Of a stretch of 10,408 nucleotides of DNA, positions 1 through 6,314 are shown in pieces. This DNA comes from JBJEQG01 sp051881635 (GTDB lineage Bacteria; Bacillota; Clostridia; Oscillospirales; Acutalibacteraceae). A program made the position numbers and the translations under genes. The stretch spans positions 1 to 10,408 of the forward strand of contig JBJEQG010000137.1 of NCBI GenBank assembly GCA_051881635.1, in the 5' to 3' direction. The notes below the pieces were generated by a model. It had not been told where the DNA came from. It worked only from the letters and a program-made list of their open reading frames with translations, and made no database searches. Position 1 is the stretch's first letter. Each line of letters begins with the position of its first letter.

Positions 1-63
1 TTGACAAATAATCCGCAACCAAATCACACTATCATAAATATGAAATGTAATAAAGTAAACTAA
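1..63 (+). CDS. Possible 3' tail of a plus-strand gene cut by the window edge
   Basis: Frame 1 is open from the first base to a TAA at 61-63, giving 20 residues that end in NMKCNKVN. The other two plus frames hit stops within the first ten bases. The TAA touches a hairpin that can terminate transcription from both sides, which suits a gene converging on the minus-strand lipoprotein gene. Twenty open codons in AT-rich DNA can easily occur by chance and no family is recognisable, so this is only a hint. Confidence 0.22.
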   Translation: MTNNPQPNHTIINMKCNKVN

Positions 64-100
64 AAAATCGGCTATGGGTTTTATTCCATAACCGATTTTT
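63..100. terminator. Bidirectional Rho-independent terminator
   Basis: The arms AAAAATCGG (63-71) and CCGATTTTT (92-100) pair. The pairing continues through a one-base mismatch into TATGG/CCATA, around a loop of about 8 nt. The A-run on the left arm becomes a U-run for minus-strand transcripts, and the T-run on the right serves plus-strand transcripts. It lies 18 bases past the stop codon of the minus-strand lipoprotein gene. Confidence 0.8.
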
Positions 101-118
101 GTTTTATTGGAAATAGCA

Positions 119-709
119 TTATTCAGCTTTTATGTTGGAAATACACTTAACAAGGTTCTCTATGTATTGGCGTGTTTCCTGTGCATCGTCATTTGTGTTA
201 TTTACGAGAACACTCAACATAATGTCATCATTAACAAAGATAACGCCGTCAACCTTAATTTTATCACTGGGTTTATACATGATATACTTTACGGTATAAT
301 CATTAACTGTAACTTCCTCAATACCGTTAGAATAAAGCGTTGCCTTATTTTCTTCGGCAGTATTATTAAGCCTTGATATATCCACACTTTCACCTAAATT
401 ATTCATTATAGTGATAACACCTGTTATGTTATCATTCATTTGAATACATACAAGGCGTGGTGTGCTTCTTACAATTTCAAAGCCTTCGGAAAGTGTTAAT
501 TCAACGGTGTACTTTTCGCTTGTATCCTGAATGGTTGTCGTTTGATTAGTGGCTTGTGCCGAACTTTGTGTATCAGAAACTGTGGAAACATCAGGAGCAG
601 AGATTTGGGGCTGCTGAGAGTTTTGTGATTGTTCAACAGCGTTATTGGCACAACCTGTTGAAAGAATTAAGGCAAGCAATGCAGAAACAGCCAGTATTTT
701 CTTTTTCAT
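119..709 (-). CDS. Putative lipoprotein of unknown function
   Basis: A 196-residue exported lipoprotein. The N-terminus is a classic type II signal peptide: KKK, a hydrophobic stretch (residues 5-16), then lipobox L-S-T-G-C with the lipidated Cys at residue 20. Residues 21 to about 62 are a Gln/Ser/Thr-rich, low-complexity tether. Residues 65-196 form a compact domain of alternating strands (YTVELTLSEGFEIV, DYTVKYIMY, DGVIFVNDDIMLSVLV) and a C-terminal helix (DAQETRQYIENLVKCI). I do not recognise the domain; its size and strand pattern resemble small extracellular domains common in clostridial lipoproteins. The start is supported by AGGAAG about 10 bases upstream of the ATG. The gene is monocistronic, with its own consensus promoter at 757-785 and a terminator at 63-100. 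Confidence 0.85.
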   Translation of the reverse strand: MKKKILAVSALLALILSTGCANNAVEQSQNSQQPQISAPDVSTVSDTQSSAQATNQTTTIQDTSEKYTVELTLSEGFEIVRSTPRLVCIQMNDNITGVITIMNNLGESVDISRLNNTAEENKATLYSNGIEEVTVNDYTVKYIMYKPSDKIKVDGVIFVNDDIMLSVLVNNTNDDAQETRQYIENLVKCISNIKAE

Positions 710-756
710 GGTGTATCGTCTTCCTATCTAAAAATATATTTTGTAGTAATAATTAT

Positions 757-785
757 ATTATATAATATAATTATTGCCATGTCAA
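757..785 (-). promoter_or_regulatory. Consensus sigma-A promoter of the lipoprotein gene
   Basis: On the minus strand TTGACA (785-780) is followed by exactly 17 bases and TATAAT (762-757), a perfect match to the housekeeping consensus. Transcription should begin near 750, giving a leader of about 40 nt before the ATG at 709. The -35 box directly follows the T-tract of the upstream gene's terminator, so termination and re-initiation are packed into about 75 bases. Confidence 0.85.
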
Positions 786-832
786 TATATCAAAAGCAAA
801 AAATCCATATTGTTATGCAACAATATGGATTT
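785..832 (-). terminator. Rho-independent terminator of the PARG-like gene
   Basis: A perfect 14-bp stem, AAATCCATATTGTT (801-814) with AACAATATGGATTT (819-832), has a 4-nt loop. On the minus strand it is followed by a run of six T and further T-rich sequence. It starts 8 bases past the stop codon of the PARG-like gene. In the plus direction no comparable T-run follows, so it acts mainly on minus-strand transcripts. Confidence 0.88.
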
Positions 833-839
833 CTTTAAA

Positions 840-1649
840 TCAAATTTTTGCTTTGCCGAAAGTTTTTCTGAAAGGGAGAATATCACTTGAATTACGACCG
901 CACAAAACCGAAAATTCGACAACCTCAAAGGCATTTTTATACTTTTCTTCGGAAAGTACAAGCCTAAAATCATTGGCAATATCTTCTGTTTTATGCCCGA
1001 AAACGCCGCAACCCCATGCACCGAGAATAAGATAAGTTTTATCGTTCAAAATGGCAATATCAAATATTTTTCTTATGCGTGCCTGCATAATTTTCCTTAT
1101 CTTATCGGCATTTTTGACAGGGTCTGCAATTCTGCAATTTACAGCAGGTGCAGTAATAACAGATACAACGGCATATTTTGAAGTCAAACTGCCGTTGAAC
1201 CTTCTGAAAAATGCCACATTAGGTGAGAAAAGCATATAATCGGAATAAAATCTGCTTTTGTGTACTGTGGTGTTGTATATATACATATCTTCGGCATCTT
1301 TGCTGCCGATTGAGGCATACAAAGATGAACTTCTGCACAAACTTTCTTCCTGAGCGTTAGCCCCTGTAATAAATCCGCCGCCCGGATGTTTTGCAGACGC
1401 AAAATTCAACACCGCACATTTTTCTGGTAAAGGGCAAGCAAGAGCGGCACTAACGGTATCCCGTTCATAAACTTTGAATTCCGTATTAAAGTTTTGCTCA
1501 CTTTTCAACTGAATAAGCTGTTTATCGGGGTAGCGGATAACTTTTTTCAGCTTATCCATATCAAGCGTTATTCTTTTTAAATCCGCAATAAATTCTCCAT
1601 TATCGAGAATTTTAACGGTTTCATCAGTAATAGCCTTATAATTAGGCAC
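840..1649 (-). CDS. TIGR02452-type poly(ADP-ribose) glycohydrolase-like macrodomain protein
   Basis: A 269-residue cytoplasmic protein of the microbial PARG group (TIGR02452/DUF2263). The family removes ADP-ribose from modified proteins by cutting ribose-ribose or related O-glycosidic bonds. The diagnostic signature is intact: the GGG diphosphate loop at residues 90-92 (HPGGGF) and the catalytic Q-E-E at 100-102, in the order GGG-x7-QEE seen in bacterial PARGs. A late macrodomain loop, LGAWGCGVFGH (209-219), is also present, and total length is normal for the family. Translation starts at GTG (1649), placed by AAGGTG about 7 bases upstream; no ATG fits better. The gene follows proS by 73 bases on the same strand with no terminator and no convincing promoter between, so co-transcription is likely. 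Cellular targets cannot be deduced. Confidence 0.88.
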   Translation of the reverse strand: MPNYKAITDETVKILDNGEFIADLKRITLDMDKLKKVIRYPDKQLIQLKSEQNFNTEFKVYERDTVSAALACPLPEKCAVLNFASAKHPGGGFITGANAQEESLCRSSSLYASIGSKDAEDMYIYNTTVHKSRFYSDYMLFSPNVAFFRRFNGSLTSKYAVVSVITAPAVNCRIADPVKNADKIRKIMQARIRKIFDIAILNDKTYLILGAWGCGVFGHKTEDIANDFRLVLSEEKYKNAFEVVEFSVLCGRNSSDILPFRKTFGKAKI

Positions 1650-1722
1650 AAAATCACCTTCATCTAATTTTTTAAATGGGGTGAAATTCTGCTATAATAT
1701 CTTCACTTATATCTATTATAAA

Positions 1723-3162
1723 TCAGTATTGTCTGCCCCAATAAACCTGATGTTTAGCAGGTTTGCCGCAGCAAACGCAAACATCAGAAACATGGTCCTC
1801 AACAAACGGAATACATCTCGACTTTACGCCGCCTGTTTCGTCTTTGAGTTTTTCTTCACAAGCTGTATCACCGCACCACATTGCTTTGATAAATCCGGGC
1901 TTGTTTTCCGCAATATCCAAAAATTCCTCATGTGTTGTTGCTGTAAAGATTTTGCTTTGCAGGTTTTCCAAAGCACTTTGATACATAGCATCATGAACTT
2001 TCTGCAAAGTTTCCTCAATAACACGCTCCACATCTTCCAAAGCAACCACTTGTTTTTCACGGTTATCACGGCGTACAATAACGCATTGACCTTTCTCAAT
2101 GTCCTTCGGACCAATTTCAATGCGAACAGGTACACCTTTCATTTCATACTGACTAAACTTCCAACCCGGCGAGTTGTCGCTGTCATCGAGTTTTACACGG
2201 TATTGCTTTGTCAAACGGTCTTTCAAAGCATTAGCCTGCTCCAAAACGCCCTCTTTTTTCTGCATAATCGGAATAATTGCCACTTGAATTGGTGCAATTT
2301 TCGGCGGCAATACCAAACCGTCATCGTCACCGTGAGCCATGATAACGGCACCAATCATTCTTGTTGATGAACCCCAAGAAGTTTGGTGAGGATACTGTAT
2401 TGTGTTATCCCGACCTGTAAAAGTTACATTAAAGCTACGGGCAAATCCGTCACCAAAATAATGAGAAGTTGCTCCCTGCAAAGCAACACCGTTGTGCATC
2501 ATGGCTTCAACAGTATATGTTTCCATAGCACCCGCAAATTTCTCTTTTTCGGTTTTTCTGCCTGTCAAAGCCGGAATAGCCAAAGTTTCCTTATAGAAAT
2601 CCTCATATACTTTGAGCATACGCAAGGTTTCTTCTCTTGCTTCCTGCTCCGTTTCGTGCATGGTATGTCCCTCTTGCCACAAGAACTCAGAAGTTCTCAG
2701 GAACGGACGGGTTGTTTTTTCCCAACGAACAACCGAACACCATTGATTATACAATTTCGGCAAGTCACGGTAAGAGTTGATAATTTTCGCATAATGCTCA
2801 CAGAAAAGTGTTTCGGAAGTCGGACGAATACAAAGACGCTCTGAGAGCTTTTCGCTGCCGCCGTGTGTAACCCATGCAACTTCTGGAGCAAAACCCTCTA
2901 CATGGTCTTTTTCTTTTTGCAAAAGGCTTTCGGGAATAAACATCGGCATATAAACATTTTCATGCCCTGTTGCTTTAAATCGGGCGTCCATATCCTTTTG
3001 CATATATTCCCAAATGGCATAGCCATATGGTCGGAAAATCATGCAGCCTTTTACACCGGAATAATCAATCAATTCCGCTTTCTTGACAATATCTGTGTAC
3101 CACTTTGAAAAGTCCTCATCACGGGAGGTAATTGCCTCCACGAATTTTTTTTGCTGTGCCAT
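1723..3162 (-). CDS. proS: Prolyl-tRNA synthetase, type 3 (archaeal/eukaryotic-like)
   Basis: Charges tRNA-Pro with proline using ATP. At 479 residues it is the short form (ProS type 3), which lacks the editing insertion of the ~570-residue bacterial type. Visible class II core elements are the motif 1 region around GCMIFRPYGYAIWE (39-52), proline-pocket RPTSE (113-117), motif 2 with RWE (146-148) and the loop through FLRTSEFLWQEGHT, and motif 3 around STRMIGAVIMAHGDDDGLVLPP (266-287). The anticodon-binding domain follows from about 290. The C-terminal zinc-type domain keeps Cys430, Cys435, Cys464 and Cys465, and the protein ends in the family-typical WGRQY. The ATG at 3162 has AAAGGA about 14 bases upstream, a rather long spacing. 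Only 85 bases separate the start from the tnpB stop, leaving no room for a T-box leader, which many Bacillota synthetase genes carry. Confidence 0.96.
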   Translation of the reverse strand: MAQQKKFVEAITSRDEDFSKWYTDIVKKAELIDYSGVKGCMIFRPYGYAIWEYMQKDMDARFKATGHENVYMPMFIPESLLQKEKDHVEGFAPEVAWVTHGGSEKLSERLCIRPTSETLFCEHYAKIINSYRDLPKLYNQWCSVVRWEKTTRPFLRTSEFLWQEGHTMHETEQEAREETLRMLKVYEDFYKETLAIPALTGRKTEKEKFAGAMETYTVEAMMHNGVALQGATSHYFGDGFARSFNVTFTGRDNTIQYPHQTSWGSSTRMIGAVIMAHGDDDGLVLPPKIAPIQVAIIPIMQKKEGVLEQANALKDRLTKQYRVKLDDSDNSPGWKFSQYEMKGVPVRIEIGPKDIEKGQCVIVRRDNREKQVVALEDVERVIEETLQKVHDAMYQSALENLQSKIFTATTHEEFLDIAENKPGFIKAMWCGDTACEEKLKDETGGVKSRCIPFVEDHVSDVCVCCGKPAKHQVYWGRQY

Positions 3163-3235
3163 TTAAGATAGACCGTCCTTTCGGTAATAAGTTCTTTGTA
3201 CGTTATAAAAAATATTAAAAATATTTTTCTTTATT

Positions 3236-3303
3236 GTTCAACATAGTTTAAGCTATGTTTACTACAAATGGGTGCAACGCACACCCTCTATCCCATTTGA
3301 TAG
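3236..3303 (-). ncRNA. Candidate omega RNA (reRNA) 3' scaffold of the tnpB element
   Basis: The last ~55 bases of tnpB and the bases just after its stop carry mutually overlapping stems. CTATC/GATAG (3288-3292 with 3299-3303) forms one hairpin. GGGTG/CACCC (3270-3274 with 3282-3286) forms a second. CAAATGGG/CCCATTTG (3265-3272 with 3292-3299) is a perfect 8-bp long-range pairing that uses the loop of the first hairpin, so a pseudoknot is possible. AACATAG/CTATGTT (3240-3246 with 3253-3259) closes the end, with the tnpB stop codon in its loop. TnpB proteins use RNAs that overlap the 3' end of their gene and continue into flanking DNA as guide. The guide here would start after TTGAAC, in the DNA upstream of proS. 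The 5' end of the RNA is unknown. Confidence 0.45.
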
Positions 3304-4471
3304 GGAATACTTTCTTTAAAATTTGATAAGCTCCGTTCAAATCAGCATTTATCAAAATATTATTATTGCTTTTAAACAATCCTCTGTGTATTCTTCTTGA
3401 TTTGTTATAATTCGCTTTTACAGGCATTTCATCATCAATGAAACTTGTACCGCTCGTATAGCTTTCTTCGGTCAATATGACTGCTATACCTTTTTCTTTT
3501 GCTTTGTATTGTATCATTTGAATGAACCTTGCAAAAGGAATTTGAATAAAGTTTTGGTTTACTTTCTTTGAAAGCAAAGAAGATTGTTTCCATTCTTTGT
3601 TTTGACCTATTACAATAATACTTATTTGGTTATCCGTGCAGTATTTAATGATTTTTCTGCTTGCTTTATGTAAATAATCATCTATCTTTAAGTTGCGTTT
3701 TTCAGTAAGTTTATCCATTCTGTGGGAAAAGTATGTGTCGTTCATTCTTTTACATATTTTTCTGTAATGACTAATTTGTCTGTTGTAGAACTGATTGATA
3801 GACTTTAACGGTTTTCCGTTGATTACAAACGCAACTCTACTGATGTTGTTACATACCGTTGCAAGATTATTTACTCCAATATCTATTCCTATATATCTGC
3901 CATTGTCACTTTTTTCTTTTATGACTTCAATTTCATAAATCAATTCGATTACAACTTTATTTTTGTGAGGAATAATTCTTACCTGCTGAAATGACTTGAA
4001 ACTTTCTCTGTTGATAAACATAGGCTTTATACAAAAGCCATCAAAAACTTTTGGAAAGCAAATAAGGTTATCTTTAATTTTGCAGTTCTGATTTGTAAGA
4101 ATAAGTAAGTATTTTCCATTCTTTTTAAGATATTTAGGCATTTTAGGTCTGCCAAGATACTTGTCTTTATGCTTACTCCAATCTTTTATGCTATTAAAAA
4201 ACGATTTCCAGTTTTTATCGAGTAACCGCAATGTTTGCTGTGCTGATTGTGCCGTAGGCATATTCTTATAATCGGGATATTCTTCATCTGACTTCAATAG
4301 TTTGTCAAGTTCTGAATATCTTATCCATTTGTCATTATCTATAAATTCTTTACGAACAATATAGTTAGCGTGATTATATAGATTTTTAGAAACAAAGCAA
4401 AAATTCATAAGCATAGTAAAGAAATGGTTTGATGATTTTATAATGTGTTTTTCAACTCGGGTTATTATCAT
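3248..4471 (-). CDS. tnpB: TnpB, IS200/IS605-family RNA-guided nuclease, variant active site
   Basis: A 407-residue TnpB/OrfB protein, full length for the family. Such proteins are RNA-guided DNA nucleases carried by IS605-type elements. The N-terminal helical part (MIITRVEKHIIKS..., LGRPKMPKYLKK) precedes the RuvC fold. RuvC-I is clear, with Asp197 in YIGIDIGVNNLATV. RuvC-III is clear, with Asp376 in INADLNGAYQIL. The usual RuvC-II motif (VVxEDL) aligns with IIVIGQN, so the expected Glu is Gly289; Glu335/Glu336 in ILTEESYTS may replace it. All four zinc-finger cysteines normally near TSxxCSxCG are missing; the segment reads TSGTSFIDDE...RIHRGLFKS. The ATG at 4471 has AGAGGTG 10 bases upstream. 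Its own promoter lies at 4589-4617. The 3' end doubles as part of the candidate omega RNA. Confidence 0.92.
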   Translation of the reverse strand: MIITRVEKHIIKSSNHFFTMLMNFCFVSKNLYNHANYIVRKEFIDNDKWIRYSELDKLLKSDEEYPDYKNMPTAQSAQQTLRLLDKNWKSFFNSIKDWSKHKDKYLGRPKMPKYLKKNGKYLLILTNQNCKIKDNLICFPKVFDGFCIKPMFINRESFKSFQQVRIIPHKNKVVIELIYEIEVIKEKSDNGRYIGIDIGVNNLATVCNNISRVAFVINGKPLKSINQFYNRQISHYRKICKRMNDTYFSHRMDKLTEKRNLKIDDYLHKASRKIIKYCTDNQISIIVIGQNKEWKQSSLLSKKVNQNFIQIPFARFIQMIQYKAKEKGIAVILTEESYTSGTSFIDDEMPVKANYNKSRRIHRGLFKSNNNILINADLNGAYQILKKVFPIKWDRGCALHPFVVNIA

Positions 4472-4588
4472 TGTCCAATAGCACCTCTTTTATTTTTGCC
4501 TATTTCCTCTTGCTGTATAACTTTATTGGATAAGTGATAAAATAAAACAAATCAAATCCTATTCTTGATAATCTATCCTTATATAATC

Positions 4589-4617
4589 ACTATATCATAA
4601 TTTTTATAAAGTGTAAA
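4589..4617 (-). promoter_or_regulatory. Promoter of tnpB
   Basis: On the minus strand TTTACA (4617-4612), a 17-base spacer and TATAGT (4594-4589) match the housekeeping consensus at most positions. Transcription would start near 4582, giving a leader of about 110 nt. Within that leader TCCAATA (4474-4480) and TATTGGA (4524-4530) can pair across the tnpB ribosome binding site, which could lower its translation. Confidence 0.6.
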
Positions 4618-4674
4618 TATCTATTTTAATATTTTTAATGTTATTGCTTACCATATTTGCAAGACATGATTTTT

Positions 4675-5187
4675 TCAGCCGTTAATATGATTTAAAATTT
4701 CCATGCAAACCTGTAACGGCGATTGAGCCGCATTAACACTAATATCAGCCGCATGACGATACAACGGCAGGCGTTTATCATATAATTCCTTCATTGCTTT
4801 ATCTTTATCGGGACGATTCAGCAACGGGCGTGTTTTATCATTTTTCAAACGCTCGGCAATCACTTCCACAGGCAAATCCAAAAGAACAATCGTGCCGCTT
4901 TTATTTAAGGTTTCCACATTGGTTTCAAAGGTCAGCGTACCACCGCCCGCAGCCAAAACAATGCCTTTCTTTTCTGAAATTTCCTTTGCCGCCTCACGCT
5001 CCATAGTCCTAAAATGTTCTTCACCATATTTTGCAAAGATTTCAGACACTGTCATTTGAGCTTTGTTTTCGATATATGTATCCAAATCGACAAATGACAT
5101 TCCTGTTTTTTTTGCCAGCAAAGCTCCGACTGTACTTTTGCCGCAGCCCATAAAGCCGCAGAGAATGATATTATCTTTTTTCGACAT
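4675..5187 (-). CDS. aroK: Shikimate kinase
   Basis: Phosphorylates shikimate at the 3-hydroxyl using ATP, the fifth step to chorismate. The 170-residue length is typical. The Walker A loop GFMGCGKST spans 11-19. Asp34 and Asp36 (VDLDTYIE) are the Mg/shikimate residues, Arg60 (EEHFR) and the GGG at 81-83 complete the shikimate pocket, and Arg120 (TRPLL) lies in the lid, followed by KRLPLYRHAA. It starts 14 bases after the aroE stop with its own GGAGTGAT ribosome binding site, so the two genes form an operon. No clear terminator is visible between its stop and the tnpB promoter, so some transcripts may continue into tnpB. Confidence 0.96.
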   Translation of the reverse strand: MSKKDNIILCGFMGCGKSTVGALLAKKTGMSFVDLDTYIENKAQMTVSEIFAKYGEEHFRTMEREAAKEISEKKGIVLAAGGGTLTFETNVETLNKSGTIVLLDLPVEVIAERLKNDKTRPLLNRPDKDKAMKELYDKRLPLYRHAADISVNAAQSPLQVCMEILNHING

Positions 5188-5201
5188 GGCTTATCACTCC
5201 G

Positions 5202-6050
5202 TTAAAATTTCTTGTTCAGTTCTTCTGAGGTATCCAAACAGAGCTGACTAATATCGTCATCGTTATAAACAGAACCGTCCCAAATCTCATGAGAAACAAC
5301 CGCTTGCCATACAAGCATGGATATACCTCCCAGAACCGTAGAACCGTTGGAACGGGCTGTTTTCAGCAAGGTTGTTTCCAACGGATTATATACAGCATCA
5401 AAAACATTGGCACAATGTGACAGTGTTTCTTTTGAAACAGCCATAGCGTCCGTATGCGGATACATACCCACAGGTGTGGCATTAACCAAAAGGTCAAAAT
5501 CGCCCTCTATGCGGTCAATATAAGAAGTTGCCAAAGATGTAACGCCTAACTTCAATCTTAACTCACCTGCCAATGACGCTGCAATCGGCAAATCCTCAGG
5601 ACGCACCGCAATTGTCAGATTGCAACCTGCCAACGCCGCTTCATAAGCAAATGTCCTTGCAACACCGCCGCAGCCGACAATGACAACATTACCCTTAAAA
5701 GGAATATTACCGAACTTTAAAGCTTTCAAAAATCCGTCCGGGTCTGTTGTATAGCCTTCATAGATTTGATTATCTATATTTTTTACTGTATTCACTGAGC
5801 CGTATAAAGCCGCCTTCGGGTCTAAACGGGTTAGATATGGTATAATTGCTTGCTTATGTGGAATTGTAATGTTAAAGCCTGACAATTCTTTCAGAACACT
5901 CTGAAACTTCTCCCCCAAATCTTCGGGAGCAATGTCAATAACATCATAATCGCACGACTGCCCTGCAAGTTCAAACAGGCGTTTATGAATAAACGGGGAC
6001 ATCGTATGTCCAATAGGGTGACCAATAACCGCAAATTTCTTTTTAATCAT
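5202..6050 (-). CDS. aroE: Shikimate 5-dehydrogenase (NADP)
   Basis: Reduces 3-dehydroshikimate to shikimate, the step before AroK. At 282 residues it has the usual two-domain form. The substrate motif near the N-terminus is GHPIGHTMSPFIH (10-22), with Thr16 in place of the first Ser of the usual S-x-S pair. Catalytic Lys66 lies in NITIPHK, Asn87 in GSVNTV, and the catalytic Asp in GYTTDPDGF (99-107). The nucleotide loop is GCGGVAR (126-132). NATPVGM (190-196) and the C-terminal GGISMLVWQA (241-250) are family landmarks. The ATG at 6050 is preceded by AGGAGATG. It is first gene of the aroE-aroK operon; I could not assign its promoter with confidence in the AT-rich region 6051-6143. Confidence 0.95.
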   Translation of the reverse strand: MIKKKFAVIGHPIGHTMSPFIHKRLFELAGQSCDYDVIDIAPEDLGEKFQSVLKELSGFNITIPHKQAIIPYLTRLDPKAALYGSVNTVKNIDNQIYEGYTTDPDGFLKALKFGNIPFKGNVVIVGCGGVARTFAYEAALAGCNLTIAVRPEDLPIAASLAGELRLKLGVTSLATSYIDRIEGDFDLLVNATPVGMYPHTDAMAVSKETLSHCANVFDAVYNPLETTLLKTARSNGSTVLGGISMLVWQAVVSHEIWDGSVYNDDDISQLCLDTSEELNKKF

Positions 6051-6143
6051 AAAAACATCTCCTAATAAATTTATATAATTATGCCAAAATAATAGATTTT
6101 TTTCCTCAAAAAATAAATATTAACAAAAAAAACAAATTTCTTA

Positions 6144-6172
6144 TTGACAAAGACAGATTTTGCTAATAATAT
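6144..6172 (+). promoter_or_regulatory. Promoter of acpP
   Basis: TTGACA (6144-6149), 17 bases, then TAATAT (6167-6172). Initiation near 6179 leaves a leader of about 135 nt before the acpP start. I see no FapR-like or FabT-like palindrome (TTAGTACC or TTTGA...TCAAA types) around it. Confidence 0.75.
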
Positions 6173-6202
6173 TTTATGTAGGAAAAATTGTGAGGTAGCG
6201 TT

Positions 6203-6301
6203 TTGGAAAATCTACTTTTGTATTGTAGCATAAATCAGGTCTATCTGTCCACAATACAAAAAAGATTATATCACGATTTTTTAGCTTTTTATTATTTTTA
6301 G
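6203..6301 (+). CDS. Possible 32-codon leader peptide upstream of acpP
   Basis: A reading frame from TTG (6203) to TAG (6299-6301) lies wholly in the acpP leader and encodes LENLLLYCSINQV... (Leu/Tyr/Phe-rich). A Shine-Dalgarno-like GAGGT precedes the TTG by about 6 bases. Its stop codon overlaps the acpP AGGAGG, an arrangement that could couple translation. The rare start codon and short length make chance plausible, and the same bases hold the 11-bp hairpin, so this could be simply structured leader RNA. Confidence 0.2.
   Translation: MENLLLYCSINQVYLSTIQKRLYHDFLAFYYF
6216..6261 (+). promoter_or_regulatory. Leader hairpin upstream of acpP
   Basis: TTTTGTATTGT (6216-6226) and ACAATACAAAA (6251-6261) are perfect 11-bp complements around a 24-nt loop, and the loop can form a minor CAG/CTG pairing. 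No U-run directly follows, so it is not a terminator; it could affect mRNA stability or the ribosome site 40 bases downstream. No known riboswitch was recognised. Confidence 0.5.
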
Positions 6302-6314
6302 GAGGTAGTGCTAT

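Larger units (their letters stand above)
3236..4620 (-). mobile_element. Lone-tnpB IS200/IS605-group element (IS1341-like), ends approximate
   Basis: A tnpB gene with its own promoter and a structured right end sits between aroK and proS. No TnpA (Y1 HUH transposase) gene accompanies it here, so it would need a TnpA in trans to move. The right end is placed at the hairpin AACATAG/CTATGTT (3240-3259) plus the following TTGAAC (3241-3236 on the minus strand), as subterminal hairpins mark ends in this group. The left end is not resolved; I stop just beyond the tnpB promoter. These elements make no target duplication, so none is expected. Confidence 0.55.

Noticed and set aside
1681..2367. 228-codon plus-strand frame antisense to proS
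   Set aside because: It is the complement of a well-identified synthetase gene and resembles no protein family.
3163..3247. T-box leader upstream of proS
   Set aside because: Only 85 bases are available and no T-box sequence or terminator/antiterminator pair is visible.
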